From Bacillota bacterium (GTDB taxonomy: Bacteria > Bacillota > Clostridia > Acetivibrionales > Acetivibrionaceae): a stretch of DNA of 16,163 nucleotides. Numbering within the stretch: the first letter of the stretch is position 1; every line of letters starts with the position of its first letter. The notes under the pieces were generated by a model. It saw only the letters and a program-made list of their open reading frames with translations, ran no database searches and was not told the DNA's origin. This document shows positions 7,035 through 13,909 of this stretch, piece by piece. A program made the position numbers and the translations under genes. The stretch lies in assembly GCA_023421115.1 (NCBI GenBank), contig JAEZUI010000248.1, forward strand, positions 1 to 16,163, read 5' to 3'.

Positions 7035-7314
7035 AGCCCTCAAAGCTCAACCCCTTTATAATTAAGCTTTACAAGCCTTTTTTGACAGAACTTTTTTGAA
7101 TACTTTCTATAGTAAATCACTATATTATTGTCTGTTTTTATGCTTTTTTGAGTTATCAACACAAGCTTACACCTCTTTATTCTCAACACTTACAAACCTA
7201 TCATATAAAATTAATCTATAATTTCGAAACCACAATTTTCCATTTAATCCATCTCATTTATACAGTACTATCAATCTATAATCCACATTTGTTTATTGGG
7301 GATAGCAATTTTAG
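7035..7314 (-). promoter_or_regulatory. AT-rich leader of the CRISPR array
   Basis: About 280 non-coding bases sit between the rpn terminator and the first (leader-proximal) repeat. They hold an inverted repeat TATAGT-AAATC-ACTATA (7108-7124) and a 10-mer AATCTATAAT repeated exactly 60 bases apart (7213-7222 and 7273-7282). Such leaders carry the array promoter and the signals for spacer integration. Long plus-strand reading frames over this stretch and the array are only translations of repeats and low-complexity DNA. Confidence 0.7.
7106..7134 (-). promoter_or_regulatory. Candidate array promoter
   Basis: The minus strand reads CAGACA, 17 bases, TATAGA, four of six matches in each box with ideal spacing. 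Transcription would start near 7100, about 65 nt before the first repeat. It overlaps the inverted repeat at 7108-7124. It is the best-spaced pair I found in the leader but is not strong. Confidence 0.35.
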
Positions 7315-7335
7315 AAAAACAGGCTATTCAGCCTG
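7315..7335 (-). terminator. Rho-independent terminator of rpn
   Basis: On the minus strand CAGGCT, GAAT and AGCCTG form a perfect 6-bp stem followed by TTTTTCT. The stem overlaps the last codons and the TAG stop of rpn. It would separate rpn transcription from the array leader. Confidence 0.75.
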
Positions 7336-7515
7336 CAATTCTATTTCCTTCTTTATTTTTAAAACCTCTTCTTTAGTAAGTCCAGTTAATCTAACTATAA
7401 GGTCAATATCCATTTTTTCCTTTAGCATGTTTGTAGCCACTTCTGCTTTTGCTTCTGCTTTTGCTTCCATTTTCACTTCTTTTTTCACTACTGGATCGAA
7501 TAATGTAGTTACCAT
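7324..7515 (-). CDS. Predicted intragenic RpnS-like small protein (in-frame start inside rpn)
   Basis: Within rpn, and in the same frame, an ATG at 7515 (codon 265) is preceded by AAGGAGGT (7523-7530) with a 7-base gap, which is a near-perfect ribosome binding site and better than the one of the full gene. Translation from it gives 63 aa: MVTTLFDP, the AEAK linker, and the C-terminal helical segment. For E. coli Rpn proteins a short product made from an internal start at the C-terminus has been reported to act as an antitoxin that binds the full-length nuclease. The same arrangement here is inferred from the start site. It is not proof of function. Confidence 0.6.
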   Translation of the reverse strand: MVTTLFDPVVKKEVKMEAKAEAKAEVATNMLKEKMDIDLIVRLTGLTKEEVLKIKKEIELQAE

Positions 7516-8307
7516 GTTCTCAACCTCCTTGCCAATATCTGAATACTCACCATACTTTTTATACAAATACTCTGATATATTCGCTAATACTTTTAGTATT
7601 TTCTCTAGATCTACACATATTATTTCTTCACCATTATACAATTCTTCAAGTATTTTTATAGTATTCTCTATAACAACTATTAGGCCCTTGAATTCCTCAT
7701 TAATTAATCTGGCTTTATCTTCATAACTTATGCTACTATCATATATAGACTTTATCTTTTTTCTTGACTTAAATACCTGTAATGGCAAAAGCGCATACAT
7801 TTTTTTATCTTTTAAGTCCTCTGCTGAGTACTTCCAATACTTCATCACCGGTACACTAAACCTTATTTCCTGTTCATAAGGTAATCTCAATTTAAAATAG
7901 ATTTCATCTTTTATGTTTTTGTTTTCTTCTAAAAAAATCACCAACTGCTTAGGATAAAAAAGCGTTATTTCCTCATTCTCTTCATACCCTGCTCGTTCAA
8001 CCGCTTTCTCAAAACCATATCTGAACATTCTTATTGCCATTGAATTATCATTTAAAGTCTGAAATTCTATGTGATAACTAAAAGTACTTTCATTAGCTCT
8101 CACCGTTATAAACATATCACCAAATAATCTTTCAAAATCGTCATCTACAAACTCACTGTTCGAATATTCGATACTAACCTTCCTGTAATCATAATTTTCA
8201 TCAAACAACCCATTTAAAAGATTTATCATAACTTTCTTAGATAATTTAAAAAGCACCTTCATTATCTGGTCAAGTTTGATTTTTTCCTTTGTAGCTATCT
8301 TGCTCAT
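7324..8307 (-). CDS. rpn: Rpn-family PD-(D/E)XK nuclease
   Basis: 327 aa from the ATG at 8307, which has AGGAG 8 bases upstream. The frame stays open to 8445 but those starts lack a site. The fold is the PD-(D/E)XK type of the Rpn/'PDDEXK transposase' family (COG5464-like): D64 (FGDMFITV), then E81-x-Q83 (SYHIEFQ), then RMFRYGFEKAVE. The C-terminus (~265-327) has an acidic-basic linker with two exact 12-nt units (7441-7464) encoding alternating AEAK, and then a small helical segment (IVRLTGLTKEEVLKIK) typical of the family tail. Rpn proteins are DNA endonucleases first linked to recombination and later to anti-phage defence. The gene has its own promoter and terminator and lies between the effector genes and the array leader. 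Confidence 0.88.
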   Translation of the reverse strand: MSKIATKEKIKLDQIMKVLFKLSKKVMINLLNGLFDENYDYRKVSIEYSNSEFVDDDFERLFGDMFITVRANESTFSYHIEFQTLNDNSMAIRMFRYGFEKAVERAGYEENEEITLFYPKQLVIFLEENKNIKDEIYFKLRLPYEQEIRFSVPVMKYWKYSAEDLKDKKMYALLPLQVFKSRKKIKSIYDSSISYEDKARLINEEFKGLIVVIENTIKILEELYNGEEIICVDLEKILKVLANISEYLYKKYGEYSDIGKEVENMVTTLFDPVVKKEVKMEAKAEAKAEVATNMLKEKMDIDLIVRLTGLTKEEVLKIKKEIELQAE

Positions 8308-8338
8308 ATTTCTATCTCCTAATTCATTACTCATATAA

Positions 8339-8367
8339 ATTGTATCATATAAAGAGTATCTCGACAA
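8339..8367 (-). promoter_or_regulatory. Promoter of rpn
   Basis: The minus strand reads TTGTCG, 17 bases, TACAAT (4/6 and 5/6 consensus). Transcription would start near 8332, giving a ~25-nt leader that contains the AGGAG site of the ATG at 8307. It lies between the end of the CARF-HEPN gene (8424) and rpn, and argues that rpn is its own transcription unit. Confidence 0.6.
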
Positions 8368-8423
8368 TAAATTAGAAGTTTCAAAAAAATTAGTTTCTAT
8401 AGTTAAAACAAATTTTCTTATTC

Positions 8424-9881
8424 CTAAAGCTTGATAAATTCGCATCCTGAAAACATATCGTCCTTGTCAATTTCCTCAATATTGCATAACAAATTCATAT
8501 ACTCTTCAACTACTTCTTTAAACTCACTGTATTTTTTCCTGTCAATAAATTCATAACCATGGGCAAAAATACTCTTATTTCTGGCTTCTACCTTGTTCCC
8601 CAATCTGTTTATACTATCAATTTCCTTTCCTGGCTTTTTAACTCTCATTATCTCATCCCCAACCGCTGCAAGAATTATATAACCTGCCAGAAGACTTACT
8701 TTTTTATCTGGTTTATTCCATTCACTAAATCCCTTAATTTTTCTAATGATTTTATTTATATTCTCAAGTAAAACATTTTCATCTTCACATAATTTCGAAT
8801 AATCAGCATTTCCAGTATCAACACCATAATTCCATAATCTCTTTTGTTCAACAATTTCAAGTATCCGGTACAACAAAAGAGAAGCCATTTCATATTTCTC
8901 CTGCTTTTCTCTTCTAATTGCATTTTGATACAGATTAGCTATCAAATAACCGATATTATCAAACACTACATTTTTGCTAGAATCATTACTGCAATGTATT
9001 TTCTCCAATACTTTGATAATATCTAATTGTTTGGTCAGTTTTTCTCTATTTAGGTTTAAAACAAACCCATTTCCAAGCTTCCCTTCTGTTGCAATTATCT
9101 CATAACATTTTGACAAATTGCTTGCAGCATCACTAATATCAAGGCTATCCCATGCATTATAGGCCTTTGATAAGTATTTTAAGGCACTATACTCCTTTGT
9201 ACCTGGAACTCTTTTATCTAATTCTTCAAAAATTCTATATGCAGATATATAGTCCATTTTATTGAACAAAGAAATTGCCTGTTCTCTTTCTAAATCTCCA
9301 AAAACAGTGTATGGGTCATCAATATAACATAGCTTTTCGCTACCCGGTTTGGGTTTTCTAATATCCGTCAGAAATTCCCCACCTATGTAAATCAGTTTTG
9401 CTCCTATTGCTGAACCTGCCATTGCACATCCCGCTGCCATTGATTTTGTACCACCTGTAAAATCGACATATATGTCTTTTGGTCTACCCCATTTTTCATA
9501 TACCTCTTTTATTTTTTGATACAACTGTAATGGACTTTCTGCATCCACTTCAGATGCCATGTATTGAGTAGGTTTTAGCTTTGTATTCTCTATTACATCA
9601 TCTAGAAGGTGATGAGACTTATCGGTATATAAAATCAGTACTCTTTCAGGCTTTAATACTGAAATAGACAATACCAGAGGTTCATAAGATGTCCCAAGGG
9701 TAAGCACCATTGCATCACATTTTCTTTGAACAGAATTTCCTTGTAGAAAGTAATCAATAATAAGAGGCATTAATTCTGTTTTGTAGTATTCCTCCGCCAA
9801 CATTCTTTGCTTATTATTACTTCTGTCCATTGCATACCATATATCTCTCTTTACCTTCATTTTTGTATAAATATCACTCAC
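8424..9881 (-). CDS. CARF-HEPN ribonuclease, TIGR02710-type (Csm6/Csx1-like)
   Basis: 485 aa. The N-terminal half is a CARF domain: LTLGTSYEPL at ~60-69 and the ligand-loop motif VDFTGGTKSMAAG at ~139-151, followed by AKLIYIGGEF. A helical middle (~195-380) leads to a HEPN domain with the catalytic RNxxxxxH motif, R434-N435 and H441 (EARNKSIFAHG). This order matches the TIGR02710 family of CRISPR ancillary proteins. In type III immunity Cas10-made cyclic oligoadenylate binds CARF and activates HEPN to cut single-stranded RNA without sequence specificity. The start is a GTG at 9881 with GGGAG 5 bases upstream. It lies downstream of cmr6, across a 460-bp structured gap, so it may use its own promoter. 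Confidence 0.88.
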   Translation of the reverse strand: MSDIYTKMKVKRDIWYAMDRSNNKQRMLAEEYYKTELMPLIIDYFLQGNSVQRKCDAMVLTLGTSYEPLVLSISVLKPERVLILYTDKSHHLLDDVIENTKLKPTQYMASEVDAESPLQLYQKIKEVYEKWGRPKDIYVDFTGGTKSMAAGCAMAGSAIGAKLIYIGGEFLTDIRKPKPGSEKLCYIDDPYTVFGDLEREQAISLFNKMDYISAYRIFEELDKRVPGTKEYSALKYLSKAYNAWDSLDISDAASNLSKCYEIIATEGKLGNGFVLNLNREKLTKQLDIIKVLEKIHCSNDSSKNVVFDNIGYLIANLYQNAIRREKQEKYEMASLLLYRILEIVEQKRLWNYGVDTGNADYSKLCEDENVLLENINKIIRKIKGFSEWNKPDKKVSLLAGYIILAAVGDEIMRVKKPGKEIDSINRLGNKVEARNKSIFAHGYEFIDRKKYSEFKEVVEEYMNLLCNIEEIDKDDMFSGCEFIKL

Positions 9882-9896
9882 AAAATCTCCCTTTCT

Positions 9897-9912
9897 ACTT
9901 ATTGAAATAAGT
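9897..9912. repeat. Short palindrome before the CARF-HEPN gene
   Basis: ACTTATT-GA-AATAAGT is a perfect 7-bp inverted repeat just upstream of the ribosome binding site. It could be an operator or chance AT-rich symmetry. Confidence 0.3.
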
Positions 9913-9930
9913 AAAATAAATTCTAATCAT

Positions 9931-10107
9931 TCATAAACATAATACTTTTGCATATACTAGATTATCTGGATGGTAGCTCAGAAGCATCCTGGCGAAATAT
10001 GCTTCTGGCAAAAGTCTTTGATTCTTTGCTGTATTTTTAATTGAGCTTGTATCAATTATGTCTATAAAAGCAATCAATATTCCAAATGATACTTTTTGTG
10101 TATCCAT
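9931..10107 (-). CDS. Possible small protein, unrecognised (58 aa)
   Basis: An ATG at 10107 with GGAGTG 5 bases upstream opens 58 codons (MDTQKVSFGILIAF to VYAKVLCL). It has a hydrophobic first third and no family that I recognise. The frame can be extended to 10155, but that would run through the hairpin at 10124-10153. An internal 9-bp inverted repeat (9979-10007) lies within it. It sits in the gap between cmr6 and the CARF-HEPN gene, on the same strand. It could be a real small accessory gene, a remnant of a mobile gene, or non-coding structured sequence. Support is only the start site and position. Confidence 0.3.
   Translation of the reverse strand: MDTQKVSFGILIAFIDIIDTSSIKNTAKNQRLLPEAYFARMLLSYHPDNLVYAKVLCL
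9979..10007. repeat. Inverted repeat, 9-bp stem
   Basis: CAGAAGCAT, 11 bases, ATGCTTCTG: a perfect 9-bp stem with no T-run on either side, so not an obvious terminator. It lies within the doubtful small ORF. Confidence 0.6.
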
Positions 10108-10123
10108 ACAATCACTCCAATCC

Positions 10124-10153
10124 GGTTGAAAAAGTATGCTAACTTTTTCAACC
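10124..10153. repeat. Inverted repeat, 12-bp stem
   Basis: GGTTGAAAAAGT, 6 bases, ACTTTTTCAACC: a perfect 12-bp stem. It ends ~17 bases before the ATG at 10107 on the minus strand. No poly-U tail follows in either direction. It may be an operator, an RNA hairpin in the leader of the following gene(s), or the end of a mobile element. The rest of the gap to cmr6 (10154-10344) is AT-rich. A minus-strand extended -10 (TGTTATATT, near 10183-10191) is the only promoter-like sequence noted, and it is weak. Confidence 0.65.
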
Positions 10154-10344
10154 AATTTATGATTGTACTACTTAGAAGTAAAATATAACATGTTTCTCTT
10201 CACACTCGCTAAAATTTGCTAATTCAAATTTATTTATGTTTAAACACAACGAAATTAGAAATAATATAATATATAAGCAAAGATAAACAAAATTTATTTT
10301 AAATCTATCTTATTCTTTAGTTATCTAATTTTACATATTCAAGG

Positions 10345-11223
10345 TTAGGCTTTTTTGTCTTTCGCTACAAAACCATCTTCCTTTTCCAATAATTTACCAT
10401 AACCAACGGCTGTTTTCGCACCAAGGCCATAATATTTCAATGCATTTTTGACCATTTCATCCAATGATTGATGATACTTTTTTTCAAGCAATTCTATATT
10501 ATCACTATCTTTTTTTCTTATTGAATAAGCAAAATGAAACACTGCATTTTTAATAACATTAAATTTTATAGGATTTGGACTCTCTGAATCAGTTATTTTC
10601 ATTCCACTTTGATAATACCCTGGATAATGACAATTTGTTATATCTAGACTTAATTCAAAGTTATCATTAACTATAAACACATCATGAAAAACTACAGAAC
10701 CTTTATGCTCAGTATTTATTTGATCAATTTCTTTCCTTCCAAAAATAGTTTTAAATATATCATCTGACATTGCTTTTTGTTCATCGCTTTCAAAAAACTC
10801 CACGACACAATAATTTCTAACTGACCCTTTAAAAGCTTGTCCTGGTATATAAGGAACACCATATATTGAATGTATTAACATACTTGTTTCTGATACTGTC
10901 TGTTGTCCTAAACCTAAAACAATTGAATTTTCTACAGACATATCAAAACTATTATAATCCATCCCTGGAAGTTTGCCGACTAAATTATCGATTTCATCGG
11001 TGCTTATATATATGTTATTTGAGCTTTTCATAGCATTCGATATCTCTTTAGTAATACTAAAATTTTTTAAATATAAAGAATTGCTTTTTTCATTGCCTCT
11101 TTTATCTTTTACAGACTTTCTTCCGTCAAGAAACCTATGAAATAACATATAACCATTGTCTACACTATGATTATATAATGCTTCTTTTAAATAGTTGGGA
11201 AGAAGTATATCATTGTAATTCAC
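10345..11223 (-). CDS. cmr6: Cmr6, type III-B RAMP subunit
   Basis: 292 aa from a GTG at 11223 that has GGAGAGG 6 bases upstream and lies one base after the cmr5 stop. A longer TTG-started frame to 11256 overlaps cmr5 and is less likely. The RAMP signatures are VLGLGQQTVSETSM at ~102-115, VPYIPGQAFKGSVRNY at ~123-138, and the glycine-rich loop YGLGAKTAVGYG near the C-terminus. Cmr6 caps the head of the Cmr filament, next to Cmr1, near the 3' end of the crRNA. It is the last gene of the cmr cluster. No clear terminator follows it. Confidence 0.93.
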   Translation of the reverse strand: MNYNDILLPNYLKEALYNHSVDNGYMLFHRFLDGRKSVKDKRGNEKSNSLYLKNFSITKEISNAMKSSNNIYISTDEIDNLVGKLPGMDYNSFDMSVENSIVLGLGQQTVSETSMLIHSIYGVPYIPGQAFKGSVRNYCVVEFFESDEQKAMSDDIFKTIFGRKEIDQINTEHKGSVVFHDVFIVNDNFELSLDITNCHYPGYYQSGMKITDSESPNPIKFNVIKNAVFHFAYSIRKKDSDNIELLEKKYHQSLDEMVKNALKYYGLGAKTAVGYGKLLEKEDGFVAKDKKA

Positions 11224-11224
11224 A

Positions 11225-11635
11225 TTAATCCTCTCCTTCCAATTCACCTTCTGCAAATCTTCTAATCCAGGTAAAAAGACTTAGCACCTCACGTTCAATA
11301 TTTTTGTATTCAGAAGGCTGTAATTTTACTAGCAAATCAAGCAAATCATTATTTTCTATTTTTAAAAAACCCGCCTGGATTAACCACTTTACAGTAATAT
11401 CATATAATCCTTTATATGCCTCCTTATCAACAGAATCATTTCCGTTTCTCTTGTTATTTAAAAAAGCTATTGTAGCAAGTAATCCATTCATTTTTATATA
11501 TGATGGAATACTTTTAGAATATGATTTTAGTTTCGATTGGCTCTTTAACTGGTTATTTGAATGTTTTTTCTTAAACTCAACAATCTCATCATAAGCGAAT
11601 TTTGCTCTTTCTAAATAAAATGATTTAACGCTCAT
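11225..11635 (-). CDS. cmr5: Cmr5, type III-B small subunit
   Basis: 136 aa, all-helical and lysine-rich, with the family block SYSKSIPSYIKMNGLLATIAFLNN. Cmr5 forms the inner filament that lies along the crRNA-target duplex. The ATG overlaps the cmr4 stop codon by four bases (ATGA), so translation is coupled. Length is normal for the family. Confidence 0.92.
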   Translation of the reverse strand: MSVKSFYLERAKFAYDEIVEFKKKHSNNQLKSQSKLKSYSKSIPSYIKMNGLLATIAFLNNKRNGNDSVDKEAYKGLYDITVKWLIQAGFLKIENNDLLDLLVKLQPSEYKNIEREVLSLFTWIRRFAEGELEGED

Positions 11636-12642
11636 TTATCACACCCCCAATTAACTTTTACTATACCTTTACCTATAGTTGCATCTCCTCCAATTTGCAA
11701 CACAGGGATTTCTTTAGTTTTTTGTTTAAAATACTTTATGACTTCACCAACAAGCATGGGGGTATTCTTTTTCTCCTCACTTTCGTTTGCCTGTACAGCC
11801 GAAAAAGCTGGCGAATATAATATAAAAGAAGACATTACTGTTTCTGCTGGAAGAAATTCTTCTGTAAACAAAGCATTTCCACTTACAGTACCTGTCTTAT
11901 CATCTATCTTTGTTCTAGTAACAACTTCTGTATTCATTGTCACATAATCTTTAAAGTGACTATCATCAACAACTATCAACTTATTAAGCAATCTATCTTT
12001 ATCTAATCCCATTTTTGAAGATAATACCTCGCATAGTTCATCTATTATTTCTTTTTCGTCTGCATCATAGGTATATTCTTCTATGACTATTCTAGAACCA
12101 ATTTTCAATTTACATTTTTTTGAAGAAATAGCTTTCTCTTCAGATACAATAATTTCTTTTTTAAATTTGTCCCCTATCCCTTTTTCCTCGCCTATAGAAT
12201 TAAGTTCATCAAAAAACCGGTTTAATACATCTGGACATGTAACATAAGCAAATACATCCTTTGCAGATATTACAGGAAAAATAATTATTCTAGCATCAGT
12301 AAAACCAATTGCACCTGCAAATTTATCACTACCTTTAAAATCTTTTTCTATATCTTCTTTCTTAATATTTATAATTTTATTAGAATCCGGGTCTATATAA
12401 CAATTTTCACTTGAACTGTCATACCCAAAAATATTATGTATATCGTAAACATCCTGCATGCTTTTTGCAATCTCTTCAAAAGCTTCTCTTATACATCCTT
12501 TTATACCCGAGCTTTCTATTTTTGGATATCCAGTATGTTTTTCACGCTGAATTGGTAAATCTACTAAACCTAAATCACTTCCACACCCCACATGTACAGG
12601 AGTAAGTGCTCTCATTGTTATTAATTCTGCTTTCTTAAACAT
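11632..12642 (-). CDS. cmr4: Cmr4, type III-B backbone RNase subunit
   Basis: 336 aa. Starts with the RAMP block RALTPVHVGCGSDLGLVDLPIQRE (~11-34), then IESSGIKGCIREAF, and ends with the glycine-rich loop GGDATIGKGIVKV. D28 in GLVDLPIQ lies where the catalytic aspartate of archaeal Cmr4 is found, so target-RNA cleavage at 6-nt steps is expected. GGGAGG lies 9 bases before the ATG. It is somewhat longer than the usual ~290-300 aa. It follows the CARF-RelE-like gene with a 22-base gap. Confidence 0.95.
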   Translation of the reverse strand: MFKKAELITMRALTPVHVGCGSDLGLVDLPIQREKHTGYPKIESSGIKGCIREAFEEIAKSMQDVYDIHNIFGYDSSSENCYIDPDSNKIINIKKEDIEKDFKGSDKFAGAIGFTDARIIIFPVISAKDVFAYVTCPDVLNRFFDELNSIGEEKGIGDKFKKEIIVSEEKAISSKKCKLKIGSRIVIEEYTYDADEKEIIDELCEVLSSKMGLDKDRLLNKLIVVDDSHFKDYVTMNTEVVTRTKIDDKTGTVSGNALFTEEFLPAETVMSSFILYSPAFSAVQANESEEKKNTPMLVGEVIKYFKQKTKEIPVLQIGGDATIGKGIVKVNWGCDK

Positions 12643-12664
12643 AATCTGACCCTCCCTAGTTATT

Positions 12665-13909
12665 CTAAATTAACCTTGCTTTTGCTGTATTTGTTATCTT
12701 CTCTTTTAATTCATCATTAAACTCCACTTCTCTTATGTATTTCTCATGAGCATCATGTTCCGCTCCTCCTTTGCCAAATACTTTGTAAATATAAGTTTTC
12801 TCACCATCTTTAAAATAATAAATTCTTTCAGTATTATTGCGATGTTTCCATACTGTTTTATGACTTCCTTCAGATTTTACCTCTGTTGATTCCTTTATAC
12901 TTTTTAAAAATGTTAAAATATCTTTATCTTTGTCTATTTTTTCAAACACATCTTCGGGAATATAATAAATACTCTTCCTTTGCATAAACCTTTTCCACAG
13001 AACTGTACCGGCATCAGTAAAATCAATTAAATTATCTGCTCGTTCAAAGATAAATTCATAATTTTTATATTCTTTTTTATCAAAAAATCCTTTAGATATT
13101 TTTTCAATTTTATCAATTTCTGCCCCAATAGAAATTTCATTAAAAACTTCAAAATCCTTTTCAAACCATTCATAATCAAATTTTAAAGGTATATTAGGAA
13201 GTGTTACAATTGTCTCAGTTTCTTCATAAATATAAATAACTTTATAATTGTATACTTGACCTATTAATGTCATTATTGGGATAACACCCTTATAACCCCC
13301 GGTTATATTCAGATAAACCTCCGATACACCTTCCGGTGCAATCTTATTGCATCTATTTAAAAGGTTTGCAATACCATATTTTTTAAATTTCTCGTAATCT
13401 CTGACTTGAAGTTCTTTTATAGAGTCATTCTCTATATTAAACTCAACTTCTATAGTATTACCGTCTATCTCATATGAGTCTATAGTTTCTTTAATAACCT
13501 CAGCTGCAATACAACTTAATATCGAATCTGTAGCTATTAAATTAACAATTACATCTTCCTTATGTTTCTTTACAAATTTAATTATACTTTTAATTTCTGC
13601 TGATGCTTGCTCATTAATAAAATTTGGTGTATCATTTTTTTCGACATAACTTCCTTCTTTATGCCAATTAACGCACTTGACATCTTTAATCCATTTTTTT
13701 AAACTATATTTTATATCTCTTACATGAAGATAATTAGATTTTAAGTATTCTCGGCAATCACATCCTGCTTCCTCATCAGCAACTACTCTTTTATATTTTC
13801 TTGATATATCCTCACAATACCCATTTAATTCCTTGCCAAGACAATCATTAAAGTTGACTAAATAGTTTCTTAAAAGCGATAAACCAACAGTTGTAATTAT
13901 TCTTTTCAT
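12665..13909 (-). CDS. CARF protein with RelE-like C-terminus (Cami1-like)
   Basis: 414 aa. The N-terminus (MKRIITTVGLSLLRNYL, 1-17) and the ligand-loop motif YLNITGGYKGVIPIM (~199-213), followed by YKVIYIYEE and LPNIPLKFDYEWF, are those of the CARF proteins grouped as TIGR02619/APE2256. A linker (~260-320) leads to a small C-terminal domain at ~325-392 whose pattern (SHKTVWKHRNNTERIYYF, then KTYIYKVFGKGGAEHD.HEKY) looks like a RelE-type mRNA interferase. CARF-RelE proteins of the Cami1 type are known to be activated by cyclic oligoadenylate and to cut ribosome-associated mRNA. No HEPN motif is present. The CARF call is firm, the RelE call is by pattern only. The ATG overlaps the cmr3 stop by four bases, so it is made with the Cmr subunits. 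Confidence 0.78.
   Translation of the reverse strand: MKRIITTVGLSLLRNYLVNFNDCLGKELNGYCEDISRKYKRVVADEEAGCDCREYLKSNYLHVRDIKYSLKKWIKDVKCVNWHKEGSYVEKNDTPNFINEQASAEIKSIIKFVKKHKEDVIVNLIATDSILSCIAAEVIKETIDSYEIDGNTIEVEFNIENDSIKELQVRDYEKFKKYGIANLLNRCNKIAPEGVSEVYLNITGGYKGVIPIMTLIGQVYNYKVIYIYEETETIVTLPNIPLKFDYEWFEKDFEVFNEISIGAEIDKIEKISKGFFDKKEYKNYEFIFERADNLIDFTDAGTVLWKRFMQRKSIYYIPEDVFEKIDKDKDILTFLKSIKESTEVKSEGSHKTVWKHRNNTERIYYFKDGEKTYIYKVFGKGGAEHDAHEKYIREVEFNDELKEKITNTAKARLI

Noticed and set aside
6535..7099. Several plus-strand ORFs across the CRISPR array
   Set aside because: They are translations of the repeat in different frames (recurring FYWKSHCN, FTGSLTAT, LLEVSLQ) and have no support as proteins.
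7148..7726. 192-codon plus-strand ORF over the leader and the rpn 3' end
   Set aside because: It runs antisense to rpn and through the leader. Its low-complexity serine/phenylalanine content is what antisense AT-rich DNA gives.
8308..8445. N-terminal extension of rpn to 8445
   Set aside because: No ribosome binding site there. The promoter -10 and a good AGGAG lie downstream of these starts, so translation should begin at 8307.
9931..10107. Small ORF as a transposase N-terminus or a cas6 fragment
   Set aside because: The C-terminal part only loosely resembles transposase N-terminal helices and shows no Cas6 glycine-rich loop. Left as unrecognised.
11224..11256. TTG start of cmr6 at 11256
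   Set aside because: GTG at 11223 has GGAGAGG at ideal distance and directly follows the cmr5 stop.
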